From: Variovorax sp.
GTDB taxonomy: Bacteria > Pseudomonadota > Gammaproteobacteria > Burkholderiales > Burkholderiaceae_C
NCBI GenBank assembly: GCA_028292835.1
Contig: JAQGLP010000073.1
Coordinates: forward strand, 1 to 7,713
DNA: 7,713 bases
Direction of reading: 5' to 3'
Part shown: positions 1-6,280 of the stretch, piece by piece
Layout of the letters: every line of letters starts with the position of its first letter
Numbering within the stretch: position 1 is the first letter of the stretch
The notes under the pieces: generated by a model
Databases searched by the model: none
What the model was told of the DNA's origin: nothing
The model's input: only the letters and a program-made list of their open reading frames with translations
Made by a program: the position numbers and the translations under genes

Positions 1-277
1 GCGGCTTCGGCCTGGGCACCGGGGCAGGTGCAGGCGCGGGCGCCGGTGGTGGGGGCGGTGAGGGCGGAGCGCTCAGGCGCGGTGCCGCCTGCTGGGGGGT
101 GGAGGACCAGAGCTCGGCCTCGACCGCATCCTCGGTCGAATCGCGCTTCCAGCGCACGCCCCAGGTCAGCGCCGCGATCAGGATCGCGTGTGCGATGAGC
201 GCCAGACCGAGCGCGCGCAGCGTGCCTCGCTGGGGCGGCGGGGCGAACTCGGTGCGTTCGGGAACGTGGTGCAGCAT
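1..277 (-). CDS. tolA: TolA, cell-envelope energy transducer (5' part only)
   Basis: This is the N-terminal 92 residues of TolA; the rest lies beyond the left edge. TolA links the inner-membrane TolQ/TolR motor to TolB and Pal at the outer membrane during cell constriction. Residues 1-19 are cytoplasmic (MLHHVPERTEFAPPP), and a single membrane anchor spans about 20-41 (LGLALIAHAILIAAL). Next comes a short acidic stretch ending in AELWSS (54-59), then a proline/alanine-rich linker from about residue 64. The anchor keeps the His (H30) and Leu (L37) of the S-x3-H-x6-L-x3-S helix motif known from E. coli TolA, but Ala26 and Val41 stand where the two serines would be. The ATG at 277 lies 10 bases after the tolR stop, with no strong Shine-Dalgarno. 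Identity rests on the order tolQ-tolR-tolA plus the anchor. TonB would be the alternative, but ybgC-tolQR context makes it unlikely. Confidence 0.88.
   Translation of the reverse strand, partial: MLHHVPERTEFAPPPQRGTLRALGLALIAHAILIAALTWGVRWKRDSTEDAVEAELWSSTPQQAAPRLSAPPSPPPPPAPAPAPAPVPRPKP
2..67 (-). repeat. Pro/Ala low-complexity tract encoding the TolA linker
   Basis: Codons 71-92 of tolA read as an almost pure Pro/Ala tract (five prolines at 74-78, then alternating Ala-Pro at 79-86), followed by Pro, Val, Arg and Lys. At DNA level it is a run of CCN/GCN codons. TolA family proteins carry a long extended linker between anchor and periplasmic helix that crosses the periplasm, and this is its beginning. 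It is coding low complexity, not a mobile or intergenic repeat. Such tracts are prone to length variation by slippage. Confidence 0.6.
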
Positions 278-287
278 CAAAACGTGA

Positions 288-725
288 CTATTTGCCGCCG
301 GTGGTCTGCACCGACAGGCCAACGCGCTCGATGCCCGCGCGCTTGAGCTGGCTCATGGCCTTCACCACCGTCTCGTACTTGACCGACTTGTCGGCGCTGA
401 TGACCACCGGACGCGCGGCGTCGCCGCCCTGCGCCGTCTTGACGGCCGCGCCGAGCTGCGTGAACGGCAACGACGCGCCGCCGGTGCCGCTCGACACATC
501 CTTCTTCAGCTGCACCTCGTCGTCGCTCTTGATGACGATCTCGATCGGCTTGTCGGGCTGCTTGTTGGCCCGGTCCACGCTCGGCAGGTTGATGACGCTG
601 GGCGTGATGAGCGGCGCCGTCACCATGAAGATGATCAGGAGCACCAGCATCACGTCGATGAACGGCACCATGTTGATCTCGTTGATGGTGCGCCGGCCGC
701 GGCCGCGGGATGAAATCGCTGGCAT
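288..725 (-). CDS. tolR: TolR, inner-membrane subunit of the Tol motor
   Basis: This 145-residue protein of the ExbD/TolR family has the usual family length. It has a short cytoplasmic N-terminus with RRTINEINMVP, one membrane helix at about 20-42, and a periplasmic domain from about 45 to the end. Asp24 in PFIDVMLVLL matches the single membrane aspartate (D23 in E. coli TolR) that takes part in proton flow with TolQ. The periplasmic part ends with VVISADKSVKYETVV and KRAGIERVGL, typical of the ExbD/TolR fold. The ATG lies 15 bases after the tolQ stop, and tolA follows 10 bases after its TAG. ExbD is the alternative by homology, but ybgC upstream and a TolA-type protein downstream favour TolR. 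Confidence 0.93.
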   Translation of the reverse strand: MPAISSRGRGRRTINEINMVPFIDVMLVLLIIFMVTAPLITPSVINLPSVDRANKQPDKPIEIVIKSDDEVQLKKDVSSGTGGASLPFTQLGAAVKTAQGGDAARPVVISADKSVKYETVVKAMSQLKRAGIERVGLSVQTTGGK

Positions 726-740
726 GGCGGGGTTTCCGGT

Positions 741-1469
741 TCAGTGGCCCGACGATGTCGAAGTTGCCGTTGCCGCCGCCGCTGGCGCCCCGCCCACGGC
801 CGCGAGGTTGCGCTGCAGGATGTTGGAGAACTCCTCGATGTAGGTCTCCAGCGAGATCGCGATCTTGTCGATTTCGCGTGCGAAGCGGTTGTACGCCACC
901 ACGGCCGGGATGGCGGCAAAGAGGCCGATGGCGGTGGCCACCAGTGCCTCGGCGATGCCCGGGGCCACGGTCGAGAGTGTCACCTGCGTCAGGCTCGCCA
1001 GCCCGGTGAAGGCATGCATGATCCCCCAGACCGTGCCGAAGAGGCCGACATAGGGCGACACCGAACCGACGGTGGCCAGGAACGACAGGTTCTGCTCGGC
1101 CGCGTCGAGTTCGCGCTGGAAGCTCGCGCGCATGGCGCGCCGCGCCCCGTCCATCAGCGTCACGGCGTCGGCGATGTGGCGCTCGCGCAGCTTTTGGTAC
1201 TCGCGCATGCCCGAGGCGAAGATGCGCTCCATCGGCCCGGCCAGCTTGGCGTTCTGCGCGGCCGAGGCGAACAGCTCGTTCAGGCTGGTGCCCGACCAGA
1301 AGTCACGCTCGAAGTCGTCGTTGAGATCGCGCGTGCGCCTGAGCGAAAAGTACTTGCGGATGATGGCCGCCCAGCTGGCGATCGAGACGATCACCAGCAG
1401 CAGCACGACCAGCTGCACCACGAAGCTGGCGTGCAGGAGAAGGGTGACGATCGAAAGGTCTTGGTTCAT
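741..1469 (-). CDS. tolQ: TolQ, proton-channel subunit of the Tol motor
   Basis: This is a 242-residue member of the MotA/TolQ/ExbB proton-channel family. Three membrane segments are visible: about 14-38, 130-152 and 169-193, with a large cytoplasmic loop (39-129) between the first two. The signature SPYVGLFGTVWGIMHAF (137-153) is nearly the same as in E. coli TolQ. Thr146 and Thr179 match the two conserved pore-lining threonines (T145 and T178 in E. coli). TolQ forms the motor with TolR and drives TolA with the proton gradient. Its ATG overlaps the ybgC stop as ATGA (1466-1469), and no Shine-Dalgarno is visible, so re-initiation by ribosomes finishing ybgC is likely (inference). The C-terminal tail after residue 225 is Ala/Thr/Ser-rich and probably disordered. 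Confidence 0.95.
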   Translation of the reverse strand: MNQDLSIVTLLLHASFVVQLVVLLLVIVSIASWAAIIRKYFSLRRTRDLNDDFERDFWSGTSLNELFASAAQNAKLAGPMERIFASGMREYQKLRERHIADAVTLMDGARRAMRASFQRELDAAEQNLSFLATVGSVSPYVGLFGTVWGIMHAFTGLASLTQVTLSTVAPGIAEALVATAIGLFAAIPAVVAYNRFAREIDKIAISLETYIEEFSNILQRNLAAVGGAPAAAATATSTSSGH

Positions 1470-2002
1470 GGCGATGAGGTTTCAGACATGGATCCGCTCG
1501 CGCGCTCCATGGTTTCCGTGATGGCGGCCGGAATGCGTGCCGGGCGCAGCGTGGCCGCGACGACCCAGCCGATGCGGATGGTGCCTTCGCACAGCAACGC
1601 TTGCTGCGCGGGGCTGTCGTGCTCTGGTTTCGATAGCACACGCTGGGCGATGACCAGGGAGGCGGAGCGGCTCTCGACGAGGCGCGCCGTCACCACCAGT
1701 TCGTCGTCGAGGCGCGCCGGTCGATGGTATTTGAGTCGGGTTTCGCTCACCACGAACATGCCACCGGTGGCTTCGCGCAGCCGGCGCTGCTCGATGTCGA
1801 GCGTGCGCAGCCATTCGGTGCGCGCGCGTTCCATGAACTTCAGGTAGTTGGCATAGAACACGATGCCGCCGGCGTCGGTGTCTTCCCAGTAGACGCGCAC
1901 GGGCCACTCGAAATCGAAGCTTACCGGCAGTCTCGCGCGGTGCACGGCCGGGCCGTACGGGCTGGCATCCCTCGCGGGCCAGGGCAGGCGTCGTGTCGTC
2001 AT
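1466..2002 (-). CDS. ybgC: YbgC-type acyl-CoA thioesterase of the Tol-Pal cluster
   Basis: This 178-residue hotdog-fold protein belongs to the 4-hydroxybenzoyl-CoA thioesterase family. The active-site motif YWEDTDAGGIVFYANY (38-53) is followed by FMERARTEWLR (56-66). Asp43, the second Asp of DTD, matches catalytic Asp18 of E. coli YbgC. YbgC is a cytoplasmic acyl-CoA thioesterase linked with phospholipid metabolism and usually encoded first in tol-pal operons, as here. The ATG at 2002 overlaps the aminotransferase stop as ATGA. It is the only ATG before the core, so I chose it, although it gives about 30 residues before the conserved FEWPVRVYW, more than E. coli YbgC has. A GTG at 1945 (residue 20) is a possible shorter start, but no ribosome binding site is seen at either. 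Confidence 0.92.
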   Translation of the reverse strand: MTTRRLPWPARDASPYGPAVHRARLPVSFDFEWPVRVYWEDTDAGGIVFYANYLKFMERARTEWLRTLDIEQRRLREATGGMFVVSETRLKYHRPARLDDELVVTARLVESRSASLVIAQRVLSKPEHDSPAQQALLCEGTIRIGWVVAATLRPARIPAAITETMERASGSMSETSSP

Positions 2003-3231
2003 GCGGTCGCGATCGCGGCGGCCGCGTCGGCGCGGCCCGGCAAGCCGGCCATCGCGCGCAGGCGTGCCACGGCCTCCTGCAGGTGGGCCATCGAGCTGGC
2101 GGTCGAGAAGCGCACGAAGCGGCCGGTTTGCGCGCCGCCGAAATCGCGCCCCGGCGTGATGGCAACGTGGGCGCGCTTCATGACCTCGTGGGCGAAATCC
2201 CAGCTGCCCGAAATGCCGAGCCGCTCGCACAGCGCCGAGCAGTCGGCCCAGGCGTAGAAGGCGCCGTCGGGCACGACCGGAACCTTCAGCCCCAGCGCGT
2301 CGAGCTGCGGGATGAACCAGTCGCGCCGGGCCTTGAATTCGGCGCGGCGGCGCTCGTACTCGGCGATGCTCCCGGGCTCGAAGCAGGCCACCGCCGCATG
2401 CTGCGACACGGTGCTGGCGCAGATGAAGAGGTTTTGCGCAAGCCGCTCGATCACCGGCGCCAGCGTGTCGGGCACCACCACCCAGCCCAGCCGCCAGCCG
2501 GTCATGTTGAAGTACTTGCTGAAGCTGTTGACGCTGATGATCTGGTCGTCGATCGCCAGCGCGCTCTGGCCGAACGCCTCGTCGTACGACAAGCCCAGGT
2601 AGATCTCGTCGATCAGCGTGACGCCGCCGCGCCGCGAGACCACCTCGTGGATGCGGCGCAGCTCGGCGGGCGCGATCGAGGTGCCGGTCGGGTTCGAGGG
2701 CGAGGCCAGCAGCACGCCGCGCGTCTTCTCGCCCCAGGTCGCTTCGACCTTGGCCGCGCTGAGCTGGAAGCGCTCGGCCGCCGTGGTGGGCACCAGCACC
2801 GCGCGGCCATCGGCAGCGCCGACGAAGTGGCGGTTGCACGGGTAGCTCGGATCGGGCAGCAGCACCTCGTCACCGGCCTCGACAAGCGCCAGGCACGCGA
2901 GCTGCAGCGCGGCCGAGGCGCCCGCGGTGATCGCGATGCGCCGCGCCGGCACATCGACGCCGAAGCGCCGGCGGTACCAGTCGCTGAGACGCTCGCGCAG
3001 GGTATCGAGCCCCAGCGCCTGCGTGTACTGCGTGGCGCCATCGCGCATCGCGCGGGCGGCGGCTTCGCAGACCAGCGGCGGCGCGGTGAAGTCCGGCTCG
3101 CCGATGTTCAGAAAGATCATCGGGCGGTCGGTGTGGGCGACCTCGCGCGCCAGCGCCGATGCCGCCTTGGCGATCTCCATCACGTAGAAGGGCTCGATGC
3201 GCTCGGCGCGCTGCGAGATCCGAAGGCTCAT
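1999..3231 (-). CDS. PLP-dependent class I/II aminotransferase, substrate unknown
   Basis: This 410-residue fold-type I aminotransferase of class I/II is of usual length. Landmarks in order are NIGEPDF (42-48), YTQALGLDTLR (69-79), SPSNPTG (177-183) with Asn180, LIDEIYLGLSY (206-216) with Asp208 and Tyr211 contacting PLP, and SFSKYFNMTGWRLGW (236-250) with Lys239 as the Schiff-base lysine. RFVRFS (371-376) carries Arg374, the expected carboxylate-binding arginine. The set of catalytic residues looks complete, so the protein should be active in the cytoplasm. The amino donor and acceptor cannot be read from the sequence. The ATG overlaps the nusB stop (ATGA, 3228-3231) and its own stop overlaps the ybgC start. 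The frame stays open upstream to 3906, but that part runs antisense-like through nusB and has no family sequence. Confidence 0.9.
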   Translation of the reverse strand: MSLRISQRAERIEPFYVMEIAKAASALAREVAHTDRPMIFLNIGEPDFTAPPLVCEAAARAMRDGATQYTQALGLDTLRERLSDWYRRRFGVDVPARRIAITAGASAALQLACLALVEAGDEVLLPDPSYPCNRHFVGAADGRAVLVPTTAAERFQLSAAKVEATWGEKTRGVLLASPSNPTGTSIAPAELRRIHEVVSRRGGVTLIDEIYLGLSYDEAFGQSALAIDDQIISVNSFSKYFNMTGWRLGWVVVPDTLAPVIERLAQNLFICASTVSQHAAVACFEPGSIAEYERRRAEFKARRDWFIPQLDALGLKVPVVPDGAFYAWADCSALCERLGISGSWDFAHEVMKRAHVAITPGRDFGGAQTGRFVRFSTASSMAHLQEAVARLRAMAGLPGRADAAAAIATA

Positions 3232-3857
3232 GGCGTGCCGGCATCCGACGCCGGCGTGTCTTCCCCGGCTTGCAAAAGGGTACTCGCCCGTTCCTGGCGT
3301 CCCGGCGCGACGCGTCCGGCTCGCCCCTGCGGCTGGAGGCGGTCGGCCTCGACCTCGGCGCTGCGCAGCGCGGGCGCCAGTCCGTTGAGCACCGCGTTGA
3401 CGTACTTGTGGCCGTCGGTTCCGCCGAACTCCTTGGCCAACTCGATGCACTCGTTGAGCACTACGCGCCACGGCACGTCCAGGCAGTGTCGGAACTCGTA
3501 GACGCCGATCCACATCACGGCATGCTCGATCGGCGAGATTTCCGCCAGCTTGCGGTCGAGCAGCGGCACGATCAGCGCGTCGAGTTCGGCGGCCTCGGCA
3601 ATGCCCCCGTGCAGCAGCGCGTCGTAGTGCGCGGCGTCGGCCTTGTGGAAGCCCGCCAGGTCGCGCGTGAACTCGTCGATGGCGACGGCCTCGTTGCCAC
3701 CGACCAGATGCTGGTAGAGCGCCTGCAGCGCGAACTCGCGGGCGCGGGTGCGGTTCGATTTGGCGGAAGCCTTGCGCGCGCCGGTCGCGGTCAGGCCGCT
3801 GCGGACCTGGCGCGCCGGACGCTCGGCCGGCGGGGTTTTGGTGCTTGGTTCGTTCAT
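3228..3857 (-). CDS. nusB: NusB, transcription antitermination factor
   Basis: NusB binds boxA RNA with NusE (S10) in antitermination complexes on rRNA operons. The conserved core runs from about residue 36 (NRTRAREFALQALYQH) to 170, with ISPIEHAVMWIGVYEF (107-122), VPWRVVLNECIELAKEFGG (128-146) and TDGHKYVNAVLNGLA (147-161), all typical family blocks. At 209 residues it is longer than the usual 140-150. It carries about 35 basic, Ala/Lys/Arg-rich residues in front and about 40 low-complexity residues behind (DRLQPQGRAGRVAPGRQERA and on). The ATG at 3857 overlaps the ribH stop as ATGA, which supports the long N-terminus. ribH-nusB adjacency is common in proteobacteria. Both tails are probably disordered (inference). 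Confidence 0.94.
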   Translation of the reverse strand: MNEPSTKTPPAERPARQVRSGLTATGARKASAKSNRTRAREFALQALYQHLVGGNEAVAIDEFTRDLAGFHKADAAHYDALLHGGIAEAAELDALIVPLLDRKLAEISPIEHAVMWIGVYEFRHCLDVPWRVVLNECIELAKEFGGTDGHKYVNAVLNGLAPALRSAEVEADRLQPQGRAGRVAPGRQERASTLLQAGEDTPASDAGTP

Positions 3858-4318
3858 GAATGTCGGGCCAGCAGTTGCGCCATCTCGACCGCCACACGGG
3901 CGGCATCGCGGCCCTTGTCGGTCTGGCGCGCCACCGCCTGCGCCTGGTTTTCGGTGGTCAGGATGGCGTTGGCCACCGGAACCCGGTAGTCCAGCGCCAC
4001 GCGGCTCACGCCGGCGCCCGATTCGTTGGCCACCAGCTCGAAGTGATAGGTTTCGCCGCGGATGATGCAGCCCAGCGCGATCAGCGCCTGGTAGCCGCCG
4101 CGCTCGGCCAGCACCTGCAGCGCCAGCGGCACCTCGAGCGCGCCGGGCACGCTCAGGCGGTCGATATCGCCTTCCGCCACGCCGAGCGCGGCCAGTTCCG
4201 CATCGCAGGCCTGCGCCAGCGCATCGGTGATGTGCTCGTTGAAGCGCGCCTGCACGATGCCGATGCGCAGGCCCCTGCCGTCCAGCGGCAGCGCCGCGCC
4301 CTTGTTTGCGTGAAGCAT
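3854..4318 (-). CDS. ribH: RibH, 6,7-dimethyl-8-ribityllumazine synthase
   Basis: Lumazine synthase condenses 5-amino-6-ribitylaminouracil with 3,4-dihydroxy-2-butanone 4-phosphate, the penultimate step of riboflavin synthesis. The protein has 154 residues, the normal length. Family blocks are visible: IVQARFNEHIT (21-31) with Phe26-Asn27, SVPGALEVPLAL (56-67), GCIIRGETYHFELVANES (83-100) with catalytic His92, and AILTTENQAQAVAR (118-131) with Arg131 at the phosphate-binding position (R127 in B. subtilis). The frame is open back to an ATG at 4354, but that lies inside ribBX. The ATG at 4318 sits 4 bases after the ribBX stop behind a purine-rich stretch (GAAGAAAGAAGA), and it gives a normal N-terminus. 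Confidence 0.96.
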   Translation of the reverse strand: MLHANKGAALPLDGRGLRIGIVQARFNEHITDALAQACDAELAALGVAEGDIDRLSVPGALEVPLALQVLAERGGYQALIALGCIIRGETYHFELVANESGAGVSRVALDYRVPVANAILTTENQAQAVARQTDKGRDAARVAVEMAQLLARHS

Positions 4319-4322
4319 CGGT

Positions 4323-5486
4323 TCAGTCTTCTTTCTTCGGGAGGTAGCCAACAATTTCCAGGCCGTAGCCGGTCGCCATGCTGGGCATGCGGCGCGGGTT
4401 GCCCATGAGATTCATCCGGTGCACGCCGCACTCGCGCAGGATCTGCGCCCCGACGCCGTAGCTGCGCAAGTCCATGCGGCCGCGTTCGGGCGCCTGCGCC
4501 GGGCGCGCCGTGCCCTCGAACTGGCTCAGCAGGTCGGTGGCGCTCTCGTTGCAGTTGAGCAGCACGGCGACGCCCTGGCCCTCGGTGGCGATGCGCTTCA
4601 GGCTCGCGTCCAGGCTCCAGGAGTGCATCGGCCGCTCCAGTTCCAGCGCGTCGAGCACCGACAGGGGCTCGTGCACGCGCACCGGCACCGCATCATCCGC
4701 GGCCCACTGGCCGCGCACCAGCGCCAGGTGCACGCCGTGGCTGGGCTTGTCGACGAAGGCATGGGCGGTAAATACGCCATAGGCAGTCCTGATCTCTCGG
4801 CTGCCGACCTTTTCCACCAGCGATTCGGTGCGGCTGCGGTGCTCGATCAGTGCAGCGATGGTGCCGATCTTCAGGCCGTGCTCGGTGGCGAACAGCTGCA
4901 GGTCGGGCAGGCGCGCCATGGTGCCGTCATCGTTCATGACCTCGCAGATGACAGCCGCCGGCGAGCAGCCCGCCATGGCCGCCAGGTCGCACCCGGCCTC
5001 GGTATGGCCGGCACGCATCAGCACGCCGCCGTCGACCGCCTGCAACGGAAAGATGTGGCCGGGCTGCACCAGGTCGGCCGGCACGGCGTCATGCGCCACC
5101 GCAGCCTGCACCGTGCGCGCGCGGTCGGCGGCCGAAATGCCCGTGGTCACGCCTTCGGCGGCCTCGATCGAGACCGTGAAGGCGGTCGAATGCTTGGCGC
5201 CGTTGCGCGCCACCATGGGCGGCAGCTGCAGCCGCTCGCAGGTCGCGCGCGAGAGCGTCAGGCAGATCAGCCCGCGTGCGTGGCGCGCCATGAAGTTGAT
5301 CGCCTCGGGCGTCACGTGGTCGGCCGCCAGCACGATGTCGCCCTCGTTCTCGCGGTCTTCCTCGTCGACCAGGATCACCATGCGCCCGGCGCGCAGCTCG
5401 GCCACGATGTCCTCGACCGGCGAGATGGGCGCCGGCACGCGGGTGCCGGGCCGCGGTGCCGTTATGGGAGTGACGGAGGCGTTCAT
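4323..5486 (-). CDS. ribBX: RibBX: DHBP synthase fused to a degenerate GTP cyclohydrolase II domain
   Basis: The protein has 387 residues. The N-terminal half (about 23-218) is 3,4-dihydroxy-2-butanone-4-phosphate synthase, which makes the four-carbon unit for RibH from ribulose 5-phosphate. Its metal and substrate motifs are intact: DEEDRENEGDIV (41-52) and RAGHTEAGCDLA (158-169). The C-terminal half (about 230-387) aligns with GTP cyclohydrolase II but is altered. Where E. coli RibA has zinc ligands Cys54, Cys65 and Cys67, this protein has Leu275, Pro286 and His288, and the EGRGIGL loop reads ESATDL. The end of the domain (RSYGVGAQILRECGV, 341-355) is retained. Automatic annotation would probably call it bifunctional RibBA, but GTP cyclohydrolase activity is unlikely. 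This matches the RibBX variant described in Proteobacteria. The ATG lies 12 bases after the ribE stop. Confidence 0.93.
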   Translation of the reverse strand: MNASVTPITAPRPGTRVPAPISPVEDIVAELRAGRMVILVDEEDRENEGDIVLAADHVTPEAINFMARHARGLICLTLSRATCERLQLPPMVARNGAKHSTAFTVSIEAAEGVTTGISAADRARTVQAAVAHDAVPADLVQPGHIFPLQAVDGGVLMRAGHTEAGCDLAAMAGCSPAAVICEVMNDDGTMARLPDLQLFATEHGLKIGTIAALIEHRSRTESLVEKVGSREIRTAYGVFTAHAFVDKPSHGVHLALVRGQWAADDAVPVRVHEPLSVLDALELERPMHSWSLDASLKRIATEGQGVAVLLNCNESATDLLSQFEGTARPAQAPERGRMDLRSYGVGAQILRECGVHRMNLMGNPRRMPSMATGYGLEIVGYLPKKED

Positions 5487-5498
5487 GGTACGGGGTCT

Positions 5499-6146
5499 TT
5501 ATGTTGAAGGGCGGGCCGAGACAGGCGCCGCGCCAGCCTGGAGCATGCGCTCCACGTAGCGCGCCACGGTGTCGATTTCGAGGTTCACGCGGCTGCCTTC
5601 GCGCAGGGTGCCCAGCGCGGTGTGCTCCACCGTGTGGGGAATCAGGTTGATGCTGATCTCGCTGCCGGCCTGGCTGTCGGCCACCGAGTTGACCGTCAGA
5701 CTCACGCCGTTGACCGTGATCGAGCCTTTGTAGGCCAGGAAGCGGACAAGGGCGGCCGGCGCCACGATCCGCAACTCCCGGCTCTCGCCCACGGGCGCGA
5801 AGCGGCTGATGGTGCCGATGCCGTCCACATGGCCCGAGACGATGTGCCCGCCCAGCCGATCGCCGGCGCGCAGGGCCTTTTCAAGGTTGACCGCGCCGGC
5901 GGTGTCGAGCCCGGCCGTCTTGTCGAGCGATTCGGCTGAAATGTCGATGGTGAAGGTCTGCCGTGCCGCGTCGAGCGTGGTGACCGTCATGCAAGCTCCG
6001 TTGAGGGCAATGCTGTCGCCCGGCCCCACGTCGTCGAGGTAGCCGTCTGGCGCCGTGATGTCGAGGCGTTTGCCATGGAGTGAGGAGCGACCGAGGTCGT
6101 GGACGGCGGCGATGCGCCCCACGCCGGTGATGATTCCGGTGAACAT
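5499..6146 (-). CDS. ribE: RibE, riboflavin synthase (alpha subunit)
   Basis: Riboflavin synthase dismutates two molecules of 6,7-dimethyl-8-ribityllumazine to riboflavin and the RibH substrate, the last step of the pathway. The 215 residues form the usual two lumazine-binding barrels. The first begins MFTGIITGVGRI and has SIALNGACMTVT (45-56). The second begins near GGHIVSGHVDGIGTI (99-113) and has the matching SITVNGVSLTVN (142-153). The C-terminal part (about 186-203) is the trimerising helix region. I chose ATG 6146 because riboflavin synthases begin MFTGI. An in-frame ATG at 6209 would add 21 residues without family resemblance, and neither start has a clear Shine-Dalgarno. Some species name this gene ribC. 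Confidence 0.95.
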   Translation of the reverse strand: MFTGIITGVGRIAAVHDLGRSSLHGKRLDITAPDGYLDDVGPGDSIALNGACMTVTTLDAARQTFTIDISAESLDKTAGLDTAGAVNLEKALRAGDRLGGHIVSGHVDGIGTISRFAPVGESRELRIVAPAALVRFLAYKGSITVNGVSLTVNSVADSQAGSEISINLIPHTVEHTALGTLREGSRVNLEIDTVARYVERMLQAGAAPVSARPST

Positions 6147-6280
6147 CACCGCATTTTCGCAGAGAAAACAAGTCCCCCGGCTTTTGCGCTCCGCTTCGCC
6201 GCGTGTCATTCGCCAACCGAAGGGAAGGCATGGCTCCCCTGGAGCAGCCCAGCGGCAGCCGCAGGCAGGGGCACAGAACG
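6147..6280 (-). other. 134-base gap between ribD and ribE
   Basis: This is the only sizeable gap inside the minus-strand run. It holds a perfect 5-bp hairpin with a 3-base loop (GCTCC-CCT-GGAGC, 6233-6245) and a second AT-rich one (TTTTC-GCAGA-GAAAA, 6154-6168) that ends 7 bases before the ribE ATG, over the place where a ribosome binding site would sit. Neither is followed by a T-tract on the minus strand, so neither is a standard intrinsic terminator. I see none of the conserved FMN riboswitch sequences. A local promoter for ribE-ribBX-ribH or a processing site is possible but not shown. Confidence 0.4.

Noticed and set aside
288..1469. Calling the motor pair ExbB/ExbD
   Set aside because: The ybgC gene before and the TolA-type anchor after, plus the SPYVGLFGTVWGIMHAF block, fit TolQ/TolR better.
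2003..2839. Upstream open extension of the ybgC frame, which could look like a large fusion protein
   Set aside because: It reads the aminotransferase region out of frame as Arg/Ala-rich sequence; the YbgC family sequence begins only after the ATG at 2002.
1993..3501. Long plus-strand open frame (about 500 codons) antisense to nusB and the aminotransferase
   Set aside because: It is a GC-rich shadow: its translation is His/Arg/Gln/Ala-rich without any family motif, while the opposite strand carries complete catalytic motifs.
3232..3906. Upstream open extension of the aminotransferase frame through nusB
   Set aside because: The translation there is a shadow of nusB; the aminotransferase family sequence begins at the ATG at 3231 that overlaps the nusB stop.
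4419..5507. Long plus-strand open frame antisense to ribBX
   Set aside because: Same reasoning: compositionally odd translation, no motif, and the minus strand carries an intact DHBP synthase domain.
6233..6245. Hairpin GCTCC-CCT-GGAGC as an intrinsic terminator after ribD
   Set aside because: The stem is only 5 bp and there is no T-tract after it on the minus strand.
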